Shown in pieces: positions 1 to 8,247 of a stretch of 64,000 nucleotides of DNA. Below the pieces are notes generated by a model. It worked only from the letters and a program-made list of their open reading frames with translations, did no database searches and was not told the origin of the DNA. Origin of the DNA: Hyphomicrobiales bacterium (GTDB taxonomy: Bacteria > Pseudomonadota > Alphaproteobacteria > Rhizobiales > Rhizobiaceae); assembly GCA_900470285.1 (NCBI GenBank), contig UCAG01000001.1, positions 1 to 64,000 on the forward strand, written 5' to 3'. The position numbers and the translations under genes are program-made. Each line of letters opens with the position of its first letter. Positions within the stretch are counted from its first letter, which is position 1.

Positions 1-19
1 CAAATTTGCTCTTTGCCAT
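1..19 (-). CDS. tuf: Elongation factor Tu, first six codons only (partial)
   Basis: The left edge, read on the minus strand, starts ATG at 19 and encodes MAKSKF, the usual alphaproteobacterial EF-Tu N-terminus. EF-Tu carries aminoacyl-tRNA to the ribosome. Only six codons are inside the window, so the call depends on those residues and on the setting: tRNA-Gly and tRNA-Tyr lie directly upstream on the same strand, the common tRNA-Tyr / tRNA-Gly / tuf order in Rhizobiales. The rest of the gene is outside the window. Confidence 0.75.
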
Positions 20-234
20 CGCTGTCGCTCTCTTTCACCACAACGCTTAACTTATGCGCTGCAACAATTTTAATTGCCATATAACTTACCCTACGACCAT
101 ACAGTCAAGGATATTATATAGTAGAACTAAAGCCCCGCCCCGCTACCGGATCGGAACTTTATCAACTCGCTTCCGGCTTAAGCTTTATTCAAAGCCCGCC
201 AAGTTACTCACGCCATACCGCCCTGAAATAAATC

Positions 235-308
235 TGGAGCGGGTAGCGGGAATCGAACCCGCGTATTCAGCTTGGAAGGCTGCTGCTCTACCATTGAGCT
301 ATACCCGC
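235..308 (-). tRNA. tRNA-Gly (anticodon TCC)
   Basis: The 74-nt minus-strand gene begins GCGGGTA, which pairs with TACCCGC before discriminator T and an encoded CCA (235-237). The anticodon loop reads CTTCCAA, giving TCC. The TpsiC arm has the usual GGTTCGATTCC. It lies between tRNA-Tyr and tuf and is probably cotranscribed with both. Confidence 0.95.
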
Positions 309-333
309 GCACTCTAAACTCCTGCTCTGGCAG

Positions 334-418
334 TGGTGGAGGAGGTTGGTTTCGAACCAACGTAGGCTAAGCCAGCGGATTTACAGTCCGCCCCCTTTAA
401 CCACTCGGGCACTCCTCC
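334..418 (-). tRNA. tRNA-Tyr (anticodon GTA)
   Basis: This 85-nt class II tRNA has acceptor GGAGGAG, a long variable arm and an encoded CCA at 334-336. The anticodon loop CTGTAAA gives GTA. It is the first gene of the tRNA-Tyr / tRNA-Gly / tuf unit on the minus strand. Confidence 0.95.
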
Positions 419-510
419 AGAAACTCACTGCAAGCAGAGTTGAGCGACTAGGCATTCCGTTCACTGTGACCCCGTAGCGCTTGGCTCGTTTGTCGCTGTG
501 AACGAGGCGG

Positions 511-539
511 GTTATGCCGATAACACCCTGATAAGTCAA
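511..539 (-). promoter_or_regulatory. Candidate promoter of the tRNA-Tyr/tRNA-Gly/tuf unit
   Basis: On the minus strand TTGACT (534-539) is followed after 17 nt by CATAAC (511-516), a good match to a housekeeping promoter, about 93 nt before tRNA-Tyr. No other promoter-like pair of this quality is visible nearby. Position and spacing are direct; activity is inferred. Confidence 0.5.
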
Positions 540-698
540 CAGCTCTTTTTGAAAAAAATGCACAAAATTTTCACAGGCTTATCAATCTTCCACAATACGG
601 GGCTTTTCAGGGGTAGTTTTCTCGCATCACGAAACTTTCCTGCCTGTGAATAAGGAAAGATGCTACCTTCAGGGCAGGAAAATCGGTATAGAGCGCTT

Positions 699-1589
699 AT
701 GAAAGATAAAAAATCGTCACCGGACTCATCCGGCTCCTCCTCCGGCACACCAAAAGATTCGCATTACGCGCGTCTGCGGCGCCAGTTTCGCGATCAAAAA
801 TCCGGCGGAAGCGAACAAAATTCGCAAAATAACCGGTTCCCCAAGCGGAAACCTGTAAAAGGCACGCCTGCGGGCGACGGAATCACCCGTCTTTATGGCC
901 TGCATACGGTAAAAGCCGCGCTGGAAAATCCACGCCGCAAAATTTCCCGCATGATGGTCACTAAAAATGCCCTCGCCCGTCTGGAACTGGATGAAGCCAC
1001 AATTGCCCGTCTCGCCCCTGAAATGGTTGAGCCGCGCGATATTGATGCGCTGACCGGCTCCGAAGCGGTTCATCAGGGTGTTCTTATTGAAACTGCCGCG
1101 CTCAAACCGCGTAAATTGCAGGATCTGAAAGAAGGCAATCTGCTTTTGATTCTGGATCAGGTTACGGATCCGCACAATGTAGGCGCAATTTTGCGCTCCG
1201 CAGTGGCTTTCGGCGCAGATGCTTTGATTACCACGTCCCGTCACAGCCCGCAGGAATCAGGTGTTCTGGCCAAATCAGCATCAGGCGCGCTGGAAATGAT
1301 CGACCAGATCGAAGTGCGTAATCTTGCTGAAGCGATTCAGAAGCTGCATGAACTGGGTTACATGACTATCGGCCTTGATTCTGAAGGCCCTCAGGAAATG
1401 GAACACACGCTCAAGGGCGACAAGATTGCTCTCGTGCTTGGTGCGGAAGGTAAAGGTCTTCGCCAGAAAACCCGCGAAACAGTTACCGCATTGGCGCGGC
1501 TTGATATGCCGGGCGCAATTAAATCGCTCAATGTCTCCAACGCCGCTGCAATTTCACTTTATGCTGCCCAGCGTTTCCTGAGCAAATAA
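699..1589 (+). CDS. rlmB: 23S rRNA (guanosine-2'-O)-methyltransferase RlmB / TrmH family
   Basis: SpoU/TrmH-class SAM-dependent methyltransferase, which 2'-O-methylates a guanosine in 23S rRNA (Gm2251 for E. coli RlmB). From the chosen start it has 296 aa. A basic, Ser-rich N-terminal tail precedes the substrate-binding domain, which opens with YGLHTVKAAL. The knot motifs follow in order: LDQVTDPHNVGAILRS, ALVLGAEGKGLR and LNVSNAAAISLY. An in-frame ATG at 660 adds 13 residues and has a purine-rich AAGGAA just before it, so the start is not fully settled; 699 matches the usual protein length. It is divergent from the tRNA-Tyr unit, as is common in this order. The RlmB rather than other TrmH assignment is by family likeness. 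Confidence 0.88.
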   Translation: MKDKKSSPDSSGSSSGTPKDSHYARLRRQFRDQKSGGSEQNSQNNRFPKRKPVKGTPAGDGITRLYGLHTVKAALENPRRKISRMMVTKNALARLELDEATIARLAPEMVEPRDIDALTGSEAVHQGVLIETAALKPRKLQDLKEGNLLLILDQVTDPHNVGAILRSAVAFGADALITTSRHSPQESGVLAKSASGALEMIDQIEVRNLAEAIQKLHELGYMTIGLDSEGPQEMEHTLKGDKIALVLGAEGKGLRQKTRETVTALARLDMPGAIKSLNVSNAAAISLYAAQRFLSK

Positions 1590-1603
1590 CAAGTTTGAAC
1601 AAC

Positions 1604-1680
1604 AAAGCCCTGTATCGGGGATTCGTTGAGTGCCACTTTTAACCGTGACATTCTCCTGAATCACTCAATGCAGGGCTTTT
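1604..1680 (+). terminator. Long-armed terminator-like structure after rlmB
   Basis: AAAGCCCTG (1604-1612) pairs with CAGGGCTTT (1671-1679), and inside it TTGAGTG pairs with CACTCAA. The result is a hairpin about 76 nt long closing in a short T run, larger than an ordinary intrinsic terminator. It lies 15 nt after the rlmB stop and directly before a family 1 palindromic repeat. Confidence 0.5.
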
Positions 1681-1788
1681 CTAGAGCGTGTCGCGATTAA
1701 TAGCATTCATGGCACTCGCTCTGGATTCTTTTAATTGTCACATGTTCGCGAACGCTAAATGAGGCCATTTAGCTGCGACATGCTTTAG
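1681..1788 (+). repeat. Family 1 palindromic intergenic repeat, copy 1
   Basis: About 108 bp with inverted ends: CTAGAGCGTGTCGC on the left and GCGACATGCTTTAG on the right. An internal block ACTCGCTCTGGATTCTTTTAA and a small hairpin GCTAAATG/CATTTAGC recur in the copies at 8058 and 16940 and partly at 62495. It lies between rlmB and the CBS gene and has no coding capacity. Confidence 0.8.
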
Positions 1789-1801
1789 TAAAAATCAGCA
1801 C

Positions 1802-2236
1802 TCAAGCCGTGGCGATATATTGAATCATCTCGGCCGTTTCCTGTTCAGCCTGTTCAATACGACGCTTCACAACGTCACCAATCGAAATAATACCGACGAG
1901 ATCACCGGCTTCATTTACCACCGGCACATGGCGGAAACGATGCCGTGTCATCATTTCCATGACATAATGAACATTGTCCTGCGGGCTGCAATGCAGCACT
2001 TTTGTCGTCATTGCTTTTGAAACTGGAAGCTCCAGAGCCTGCATTCCGTGATTGGCGCAAGCGCGCACAATATCCCGCTCGGAAAGAATCCCTGTATATC
2101 TGCCTTTGCCGTCATCAACCAGCAAAGCACCGATCCGGTGTTCTGAGAGTTGTTTTGCTGCTGCTTCCAGATTCGCATCTGACCTGACAGTGAAAACATC
2201 ACTGCCCTTCTGCTCCAGAATTGCGCGTACAGTCAT
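1802..2236 (-). CDS. Tandem CBS domain protein
   Basis: This 144-aa protein is made almost entirely of two CBS motifs, a pair that usually binds adenosine nucleotides as a regulatory module. Repeated signatures are HRIGALLVDD with GILSERDIVR and HRFRHVPVVN with GIISIGDVV. I set the start at MTVRAILEQK because GGGAGGAAATA lies just upstream; an upstream ATG at 2260 would remove that ribosome site from the leader. There is no catalytic domain and no obvious partner next to it. Stand-alone CBS-pair proteins of this type are common in Rhizobiales, and the specific role is not known. Confidence 0.85.
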   Translation of the reverse strand: MTVRAILEQKGSDVFTVRSDANLEAAAKQLSEHRIGALLVDDGKGRYTGILSERDIVRACANHGMQALELPVSKAMTTKVLHCSPQDNVHYVMEMMTRHRFRHVPVVNEAGDLVGIISIGDVVKRRIEQAEQETAEMIQYIATA

Positions 2237-2423
2237 TATTTCCTCCCGATAATGAAACACATCACATTTTCCTCCTGAAAACAGAGAGGATTATGGCATC
2301 AGGACGGCTGACCGGCACACAAAATGCTGCATAATGTTACAAGAACGGAAGAGCAGCATGCGTACTGGTGACCGTTGATTCAGTCTAACACAGAATCACG
2401 GAAGGCGATAAAACAAAGCAGTA

Positions 2424-3161
2424 TCAGGAGCGCCCACGTAGCAACAAAGCTATGCCGAAAAATCCGGCAACAAAACCACCGATATGCGCCTCCCATGCAA
2501 TACCTGACAATTCACCGGCCGGTGTCGCATAAAGCCCCGTAATCACATTGATGAGCAACCAGAACCCGACAAATGTCAGAACGGTGCGGTTTTGCAAAGT
2601 TTCGGCCACCGACAATAGCGGCCCGCCGAAAGCAGGCACCTGCCGCCCCGTCCCTGTATAATAAGTAACACGACGGAAACCAAAGCGCGCAGCTGCCCCC
2701 ATCATGCCGGAGATTGCACCGGAAGCACCGACAAGCGGGATATTGCTGTCAGGATAAAGCGCGTAATGGGTGAATGCCGCCAGAATGGATGTGAATATCC
2801 AGAACAACAAAAATTTACGTGTGCCTATACGCCCCGCCAATGGTGAACCAAAAGCGGCAAACCACACACTGTTCACTGCCAGATGAGCAAACCCGCCATG
2901 CATGAATGAATAGGAGATCGCAGTGAACCATGCTGTAATATCGGTAAAGCCACCCCACACACTGAAACGCTGCGGGATAAATGCAAAATTCAGCAGGAAC
3001 CAGATATATTGCGGATCACTTAGCAGATAGAATTGTACAATATATACGACAGCACAAAGTCCGATTAAGGCCACAACAACCGGCGGCATATTAAAGACCG
3101 GCTGAGAGCCGCCTTGTCCGCGGTCATCCTCTGTCCGGGTTTCATTGGCCGGCTGCTGCAT
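2424..3161 (-). CDS. Rhomboid family intramembrane serine protease
   Basis: A polytopic inner-membrane protease of 245 aa that would cleave transmembrane helices of substrate proteins. A charged N-terminal tail of about 25 residues is followed by six or more hydrophobic segments. Rhomboid landmarks are MHGGFAHLAVNS (His and Asn around residues 88-97), the catalytic serine in GASGAISG (about Ser147) and the catalytic histidine in EAHIGGFVAG (about His226). The start at 3161 follows GATGAGGATAAT; an ATG at 3212 would add 17 residues. No substrate gene is evident. The family is certain, the target unknown. Confidence 0.9.
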   Translation of the reverse strand: MQQPANETRTEDDRGQGGSQPVFNMPPVVVALIGLCAVVYIVQFYLLSDPQYIWFLLNFAFIPQRFSVWGGFTDITAWFTAISYSFMHGGFAHLAVNSVWFAAFGSPLAGRIGTRKFLLFWIFTSILAAFTHYALYPDSNIPLVGASGAISGMMGAAARFGFRRVTYYTGTGRQVPAFGGPLLSVAETLQNRTVLTFVGFWLLINVITGLYATPAGELSGIAWEAHIGGFVAGFFGIALLLRGRS

Positions 3162-3813
3162 ATTATCCTCATCATGATTTACAAATTTATCGGCAGAGTG
3201 CTGTCGGAGCACAATGCGAAAAGGTCTGTCTGCGCAATTTATCGCTCAAACAGGAACATAAAGCACTTCCGGTAAAAGTGGAAAGTGGTTTTGTCGCGGC
3301 ATTTTACATCGGACATTTATATACAGGCCTGAAATATTCCGGTGAAATTCTTGAAAGCCTTGTCCGGATAAGAAAAAACCGCCTGTTAAACAGGCGGCGA
3401 ACGGACAATATCGTCCGGACATAAATTCTGGAGTTCAAGCATAAGATGCAATCGGCAGCTCTCAATAAAATGCCTGCAACTTTTGCGTAAAAGTATCTAA
3501 ACATACTTAATTGATTAATGCAATCGAAGCAAAGCGTTAACCATAAATTTTATTGTTCGTGGATGTTTGGCGCTCAATCATGGCTTGTTTACGTTCCTGT
3601 GCGCATATTATCGCCATCAAACATATTCAAAAAACCGCCAATCTCAGCTTCGGTTGGGAGTTTTTAACGGGTTTTGAAAATTAAAATATGTTTCGCGCAA
3701 GCAGTGTTTCAATCTGAAAGACAAGCGCGCTCAACATGTTGCACACAGCCGGTACCCCTCTGCAAAAACAGAAGATATCCGGTCGCAGGAAAATACAAGG
3801 ACAGCGCCATATC
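3162..3813. other. Intergenic region with one orphan hairpin
   Basis: A 650-bp AT-rich gap between two divergent genes, with no convincing coding sequence. The short reading frames in it run through the hairpin at 3379-3397 or lack a ribosome site. It presumably holds the promoters of the rhomboid gene and the PAS protein. The hairpin, described separately, is the only clear structure. Confidence 0.5.
3371..3397 (-). terminator. Orphan intrinsic terminator (possible end of a small RNA)
   Basis: On the minus strand a perfect CCGCCTG/CAGGCGG stem with a five-base loop is followed by TTTTTTCTT. No annotated gene ends here: the next minus-strand gene starts downstream at 3161 and the upstream gene is on the plus strand. 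A short untranslated transcript starting somewhere in 3450-3550 would explain it. Confidence 0.5.
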
Positions 3814-4776
3814 ATGAAACATGATTGGACGGCAGATCTGCTCACATATTGGGACAGGTTGCGCGGAACCCGCGCGGCGCCGGATCGTCGTGACATCAGC
3901 CCGCGTGCGCTGGGCGGCAAATTGCCTAATATCTTCATCCTGCGCAGTGACGCTGAGACCAGCGGTGCATCAGAGCTGTCTGAGGCAGCAGATATTCCGC
4001 AAGCAAAACAATGGCAGTTCCGGCTGGCTGGCACGCGGCTCTGCACAATTTATGGCAGAGAGCTGCGTAATACTCGCTTTTTATCTCTCTGGCACAATGA
4101 TGTCCGTTCATGGCTTGCGGAACAGCTGCACCTTTCCGGTCTGGATTACCGCCCGCTGCGGCTGGAACATACCGGCCTGACGCTGGGCGAAAAGACCTGC
4201 CACTTTGAAACCTTGCTACTGCCATTGCATGAAGCAGACGGTTCCCTTGCATGGATCGGCAGTATGGTTGCTCTGGATCAGCCGCTCTGGCTCGGTAGTG
4301 AAGCACTCATCAGCAACCACATGGGTATCTCAGACAATAATTCTGCCTTGCCGCTTCAGGACGATAATCTGAATGCGGCGAAAGGTATGAAATCTGTTCT
4401 TCAGGTTTTGCTGGATCGTCATCACGAGCTTCAGCCGAATGCGGAAAATACTCCAATTGAGAAAACTGTATTCGTAAGCACAGCCCCTCTTCTTGATGAA
4501 AGCATCAGAATTGACGGAAGCGGCGTGGCGGATACGGCTTTTGCCAGAGCCTTACTCCCACAGATCGAGGCCTTGATGCCGTCGGCACGGACACCGGAGC
4601 AAACCGCGCCTCACTCTGCCCGCCCCTCACCGGCAACAACCGGCGCGCCGGCACCTTTGACTGTCGCGGATCTCATTAAAAGTATTCATACAGCAGCACC
4701 GGAAACCGAATCTGCCTATCAGGCTCCCAAGGCAGCACATCTCAAGCTGATAACCGGCGGCAAAGACAAATCCTGA
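3814..4776 (+). CDS. PAS domain protein (PAS_5 type)
   Basis: 320 aa. The N-terminal 150 residues contain the block WDRLRGTRAAPDRRDISP, then LAGTRLCTIYGRELR and TLLLPLHEADGSLAW. This is the pattern of the PAS_5 family (PF07310), found almost only in alphaproteobacteria. The second half is Ala/Pro/Thr-rich, probably disordered, and has no enzymatic domain. PAS domains usually sense small ligands or mediate protein contacts; what this one senses cannot be read here. The start at 3814 was chosen because the conserved domain begins there; the upstream ATG at 3736 adds a basic extension. A PilZ protein follows on the same strand 190 bp later. Confidence 0.75.
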   Translation: MKHDWTADLLTYWDRLRGTRAAPDRRDISPRALGGKLPNIFILRSDAETSGASELSEAADIPQAKQWQFRLAGTRLCTIYGRELRNTRFLSLWHNDVRSWLAEQLHLSGLDYRPLRLEHTGLTLGEKTCHFETLLLPLHEADGSLAWIGSMVALDQPLWLGSEALISNHMGISDNNSALPLQDDNLNAAKGMKSVLQVLLDRHHELQPNAENTPIEKTVFVSTAPLLDESIRIDGSGVADTAFARALLPQIEALMPSARTPEQTAPHSARPSPATTGAPAPLTVADLIKSIHTAAPETESAYQAPKAAHLKLITGGKDKS

Positions 4777-4968
4777 TCTGTGACACCAGTATAACTGGCA
4801 GTACTAATATAAAATTTGTTATCCCCATAGAATTCTGAAGTAAAAATGCTACAAAATTAAGCTTTTAGTAGCGTATCGATAAATTTTATCGTATCGTATT
4901 ATGGCCGGTGACAGGGGAAGCACCGGCTTTCGTATTTTTAGAATCGCTCAAAGGCACCTTTCAATCAT

Positions 4969-5598
4969 ATGTCGGCAGAAACACCTCCATCTTCGCACGC
5001 CTCATTCACATCGCCTGCAAAGACAGCGGAGCAATCAGATTCTGCCGTAAGACTGACCCTGAAAATGCCGCTGGACGGCCGCTTTATGCGCGCTGACGGT
5101 AGTGAAGATGCCTGCAAATTATGGCGTATTTCTACCAATAATGCCGACCTCACTCTGACCGGTGATGATATCTCTGTCCGCACTGACGATCATATTATTG
5201 CTTATGTAGACAATGTGGGACGGCTTGAAGGCAATGTCATCAGTGTTCAGCGGGACGATTTTACCCTGCAGCTGATACAGACTGTGCATCAGAAAAATAA
5301 ACTGGCCGCCAAAATCAATTGGCTCAGTAAAAATATCAGTCAGCAGTCAGAACAAAGACGTCATGCCCGCCATACACCTGCGCGTACCGAAGCGATCCTG
5401 ATCCTTGATGACGGTTCGGAACATGCCTGCAAAATTCTTGACCTGTCCCTGTCCGGCGCAGCAGTCGCCACCAATCTGCGACCACCATTGCGCAGCATTG
5501 TAACGCTTGGCAACAGTCAGGCTAAAGTCATGCGCCATTTTGAAGATGGTATCGGCATTGAGTTTCTGGTTCTGCAAACCGATCTGCCCAAAGACTAA
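4969..5598 (+). CDS. PilZ domain protein, probable c-di-GMP receptor
   Basis: 209 aa. The C-terminal half is a PilZ domain: the arginine-rich entry RRHARHTPAR (about residues 130-139) and DLSLSGAAVATN (from about 158) correspond to the RxxxR and [D/N]xSxxG motifs that clamp cyclic di-GMP. Residues 27-110 have a second, degenerate PilZ-like barrel (LDGRFMRADGSEDACKLW) that lacks the binding motifs. The protein has no signal peptide, so it is cytoplasmic. It follows the PAS gene and precedes a secreted cysteine peptidase, but gaps of 190 and 580 bp argue against one operon. The target process (motility, polysaccharide, adhesion) is unknown. Confidence 0.85.
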   Translation: MSAETPPSSHASFTSPAKTAEQSDSAVRLTLKMPLDGRFMRADGSEDACKLWRISTNNADLTLTGDDISVRTDDHIIAYVDNVGRLEGNVISVQRDDFTLQLIQTVHQKNKLAAKINWLSKNISQQSEQRRHARHTPARTEAILILDDGSEHACKILDLSLSGAAVATNLRPPLRSIVTLGNSQAKVMRHFEDGIGIEFLVLQTDLPKD

Positions 5599-6180
5599 AG
5601 CATCCCGCATTTAATCCTGCCCTATTATATTCATCCGGACATCGGGCGAACGCATTATCACGGGCAGATTACATCAACCGGCTCGCATAACGGTCCGGCA
5701 CCAAAACCTGCCCTTCTCGGCCTGTATCGATGATTCTGAATGATCTTTGCTACCGTATATGAAGGTCGCTGCATCATTATTCTCAGGGCAAGCCTGTGTA
5801 AAAAGTCACGCGTTCATATTTTATAGTTATCAAACGCTGAAATTCATTTTTACAAATTCGTAAAAGCGCAAAACGGCTAGGTAAATATAAGCTTATCGCA
5901 CACAGCAAGTCTTACACCGCATATTAACCAGCACCTGTGGACATCCGGCGGATTTCAACCCGCTGTTAACTGCACAACGCTCTGTTAACCTCAAGCTTTC
6001 ACACAACCGAAACCTGCGTGAATTTTGCGTATAATAAGTCCTAACTTTCTTTAAAATACTGATTTTACAGGTAGTTAAGGTTTACGAATTTTCACTTCTG
6101 TGTTTACTTTGTCTTATTCATATCCCTTTGGATAGTGTCAATGTCTCGCTGCCATGGTGCCCTCAACAAGGAGCGTCACA
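5599..6180. other. Long leader/intergenic region before the peptidase gene
   Basis: About 580 bp, AT-rich, with no credible coding sequence. A TATAAT-like box lies at 6030-6035 without a good -35 partner; if used it would give a leader of about 140 nt for the peptidase gene. Several TTAACC/GTTAAC words occur around 5920-5990, but none has the TTAA-N7-TTAA spacing of a CtrA site. Confidence 0.4.
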
Positions 6181-6858
6181 ATGTATAAAAAGACAGCACA
6201 TAAAAAGAGTGCCCGCAGCACAACAGCAAAGAATAAGCTGGCTGCCGCAACTCTGCTGCTTACAATGACAGTTTTAGGAGCAGTGTTCAGCGGTACGACA
6301 ACAAGTCAGGCTGCTCAGCCATGGATGCAGACGGAAGGCCGCACAACGCAGCCGGTCGGTCATTATGACTTCTGCAAACAGTATAAAAAAGAATGCAGCC
6401 AAACCAGCCGCTCAGAAGCTCCGCTGCAGCTCACACAGGCTCTGTGGAACAAGATCGTTCAGGTCAATGCACAGGTAAACACTGCAATTCTGCCACGCAC
6501 CGATATGGAAATCTGGGGTAAGGAAGAAGTCTGGTCTTATCCGACCCAGTACGGCGACTGTGAAGACTACGTGCTGCTCAAGCGCCGTATGCTGATTAAT
6601 GCCGGTTTTCCGGTAAATACATTGCTGATTACTGTTGTCCGCCAAAGCAATGGCGAAGGCCATGCCGTGCTGACAGTGCGCACAGACCGCGGTGATTTCA
6701 TTCTGGATAATCTTGAAGACAGCGTCAAAAACTGGAGCCAGACGGACTATACCTATCTCAAGCGTCAGTCCGCCCGTCACAGCGGCCAGTGGGTCGATAT
6801 CCGCCACGCACCGGAAATGCTGATGAGCGGTATTGCAACATCAGCTCTGGGAAATTAG
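6181..6858 (+). CDS. Transglutaminase-like cysteine peptidase (BTLCP, peptidase C93/DUF920)
   Basis: 225 aa with a basic N-terminus, a hydrophobic segment (residues 20-45) and an Ala-x-Ala-like cleavage region, so it is likely periplasmic. The papain-like triad is visible: Cys in YGDCEDYVLLKRRML (about 127), His in GEGHAVLTVRT (about 161) and Asp in DFILDNLED (about 176). The family includes LapG, which cuts surface adhesins under c-di-GMP control, but most rhizobial members have no assigned substrate. The start at 6181 follows AAGGAG at 6169. The stop codon TAG is formed by the first bases of the adjoining family 2 repeat. Confidence 0.87.
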   Translation: MYKKTAHKKSARSTTAKNKLAAATLLLTMTVLGAVFSGTTTSQAAQPWMQTEGRTTQPVGHYDFCKQYKKECSQTSRSEAPLQLTQALWNKIVQVNAQVNTAILPRTDMEIWGKEEVWSYPTQYGDCEDYVLLKRRMLINAGFPVNTLLITVVRQSNGEGHAVLTVRTDRGDFILDNLEDSVKNWSQTDYTYLKRQSARHSGQWVDIRHAPEMLMSGIATSALGN

Positions 6859-6962
6859 AGCGCCGTGCGCCCTCTTGAGCGCACAAAGGTCGCTCTAACA
6901 CTTTATATTTACAGCATAATTTTACCTTAAACTGATTCAAGCTTAAGAAATTATGCTGTAGA
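6856..6962 (+). repeat. Family 2 double-hairpin palindromic repeat, copy 1
   Basis: Begins TAGAGCGCCGTGCGCC and has two hairpins: a GC-rich one closing at GCGCACAAAGGTCGCTCTA, then an AT-rich one built from CAGCATAATTTT and AAATTATGCTG. Its first three bases are the stop codon of the peptidase gene. Related copies lie at 25888, 32640 and 53684. Confidence 0.85.
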
Positions 6963-6966
6963 GTAA

Positions 6967-7497
6967 TTAAGGCGCGATCTCCAGACCGCGCTGGTAACGT
7001 TTACCATTGGCAACATAATTTTGCGCGGAATCGCGCAATTTTTCGATCTGCTCTGCTGTCAGTTCCCGCAATACCCGCGCCGGTGAACCGACAATCAGCG
7101 AATTATCCGGAAACTCTTTTCCCTCGGTGACCAGAGCACCGGCGCCGACCAGTGAGTTTTTGCCGATTTTTGCGCCATTAAGAATAATTGCACCGATTCC
7201 GACCAGACTATTCTCGCCAATCGTGCAGCCATGCAGCATTGCCCGATGGCCGATTGTGCAGCCCTCACCAATAGTCAGCGGAAAACCGATATCGGTGTGC
7301 AAAACACAATGTTCCTGCACATTCGTATCCTTACCGATATGAATCAGCTCATTATCACCACGGGCGACAACGCCGAACCAGATCCCCGCATTTTCACCGA
7401 CACGCACTTTGCCGATCAGCGTCGCATCCGGTGCCAGCCAGTTACTGGCACGATGGTCGAATTGTGGATTATGGCCGTCCAACACATAAACCGGCAT
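6967..7497 (-). CDS. Gamma carbonic anhydrase-like left-handed beta-helix protein
   Basis: 176 aa made of hexapeptide repeats with the gamma-carbonic anhydrase signature: VRVGENAGIWFGVVARGD, NVQEHCVLHTD and IGHRAMLHGCTIG. Three histidines (about 67, 84 and 89) match the metal ligands of the Cam/YrdA group. Such proteins are trimeric and bind zinc or iron; many lack strong carbonic anhydrase activity, so the reaction is uncertain. A Nudix gene lies 29 bp upstream on the same strand, so they are probably cotranscribed. The start ATG at 7497 follows a purine-poor leader, but no nearby alternative exists. Confidence 0.88.
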   Translation of the reverse strand: MPVYVLDGHNPQFDHRASNWLAPDATLIGKVRVGENAGIWFGVVARGDNELIHIGKDTNVQEHCVLHTDIGFPLTIGEGCTIGHRAMLHGCTIGENSLVGIGAIILNGAKIGKNSLVGAGALVTEGKEFPDNSLIVGSPARVLRELTAEQIEKLRDSAQNYVANGKRYQRGLEIAP

Positions 7498-7526
7498 GAT
7501 GGTGTCTCCGTTTTCTCAAGCCCAAA

Positions 7527-7982
7527 TCACCACAACGCATCCGGCTCCGCATGGGTTGTGATCTCTTTCAGACGGCGCATCGTGGCCTCTGTTACGCCGT
7601 CAGGCAAGTCATCGAGCGGAAAAAATCCGGCTTCGGCAATTTCCCAATCGGGGGAGCGCGTTCCGGTCTGTTTAAAAGACCGGCATATATACAGTGCCAC
7701 ATGATCGCGGTTGGAAGCCTTAGTATTTTTATACAAGGCGAAAAGTTCCGGTGTAGCGGTCAGTTCAATACAGGCCTCTTCACGCAGCTCTTTAATCAAA
7801 GCCTGCCCGAATGTTTCGCCGCGCTCCACACCGCCGCCCGGTAAATGCCACCCTTTGACATAGGTATGGCGCACCAGAAAGACACTCTTTCCCTCATCCC
7901 CGAGCACGACAGCCCTTACTCCCAGCGTCATAGGGCGGCGGAACAAAAAATACGTATGAAAGAACCAGCTTTTAAAATTCAT
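7527..7982 (-). CDS. Nudix hydrolase with a variant Nudix box
   Basis: 151 aa from ATG at 7982; a TTG at 8000 would add six residues. The Nudix helix reads GGVERGETFGQALIKELREEACIEL, split here as GGVERGE, TFGQALI and KELREEACIEL. The metal-binding REE glutamates are kept, but the first arginine of the consensus is lysine and the glycine after EE is replaced by AC. The family cleaves nucleoside diphosphates linked to another moiety; the substrate is not predictable. It is followed closely by the beta-helix gene on the same strand. Confidence 0.87.
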   Translation of the reverse strand: MNFKSWFFHTYFLFRRPMTLGVRAVVLGDEGKSVFLVRHTYVKGWHLPGGGVERGETFGQALIKELREEACIELTATPELFALYKNTKASNRDHVALYICRSFKQTGTRSPDWEIAEAGFFPLDDLPDGVTEATMRRLKEITTHAEPDALW

Positions 7983-8057
7983 AAATCGGCTTTTCTGCAA
8001 TGGTCGGAGATACTAAATATAAAAGGTGCGGCTTACGATCTTGTCAATTAAGAGCAC

Positions 8058-8162
8058 CAGAGCATGTCGCGTTTGTTCGGATTCATAGCACTCGCTCTGG
8101 ATTCTTTTAATTGCCGTATGTTCGCAGCTCAAATGAAACTATTTAGCTGCGTCATGCTCTAA
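8058..8162 (+). repeat. Family 1 palindromic intergenic repeat, copy 2
   Basis: Same orientation and architecture as the copy at 1681. It starts CAGAGCATGTCGC, carries the shared CACTCGCTCTGGATTCTTTTAA block and ends GCGTCATGCTCTAA. It lies between the divergent Nudix and phosphoesterase genes. Confidence 0.8.
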
Positions 8163-8247
8163 CAGTCCGCACAGTGTTTTTACACGCCAAACTCTTATAT
8201 GCGTGTTTTTCATTGACTATGCGCAGTTGAAAGCTAAATCTTCGCCA

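Noticed and set aside
54-317. Plus-strand open frame at the left edge
   Set aside because: It runs across the whole of tRNA-Gly and the tuf leader, so it cannot be a gene.
3304-3504. A 66-codon minus-strand frame
   Set aside because: It reads through the terminator hairpin at 3379-3397 and has no ribosome site; a non-coding transcript is a better explanation.
5920-6000. CtrA binding sites
   Set aside because: Several TTAA words occur but none has the TTAA-N7-TTAA arrangement.
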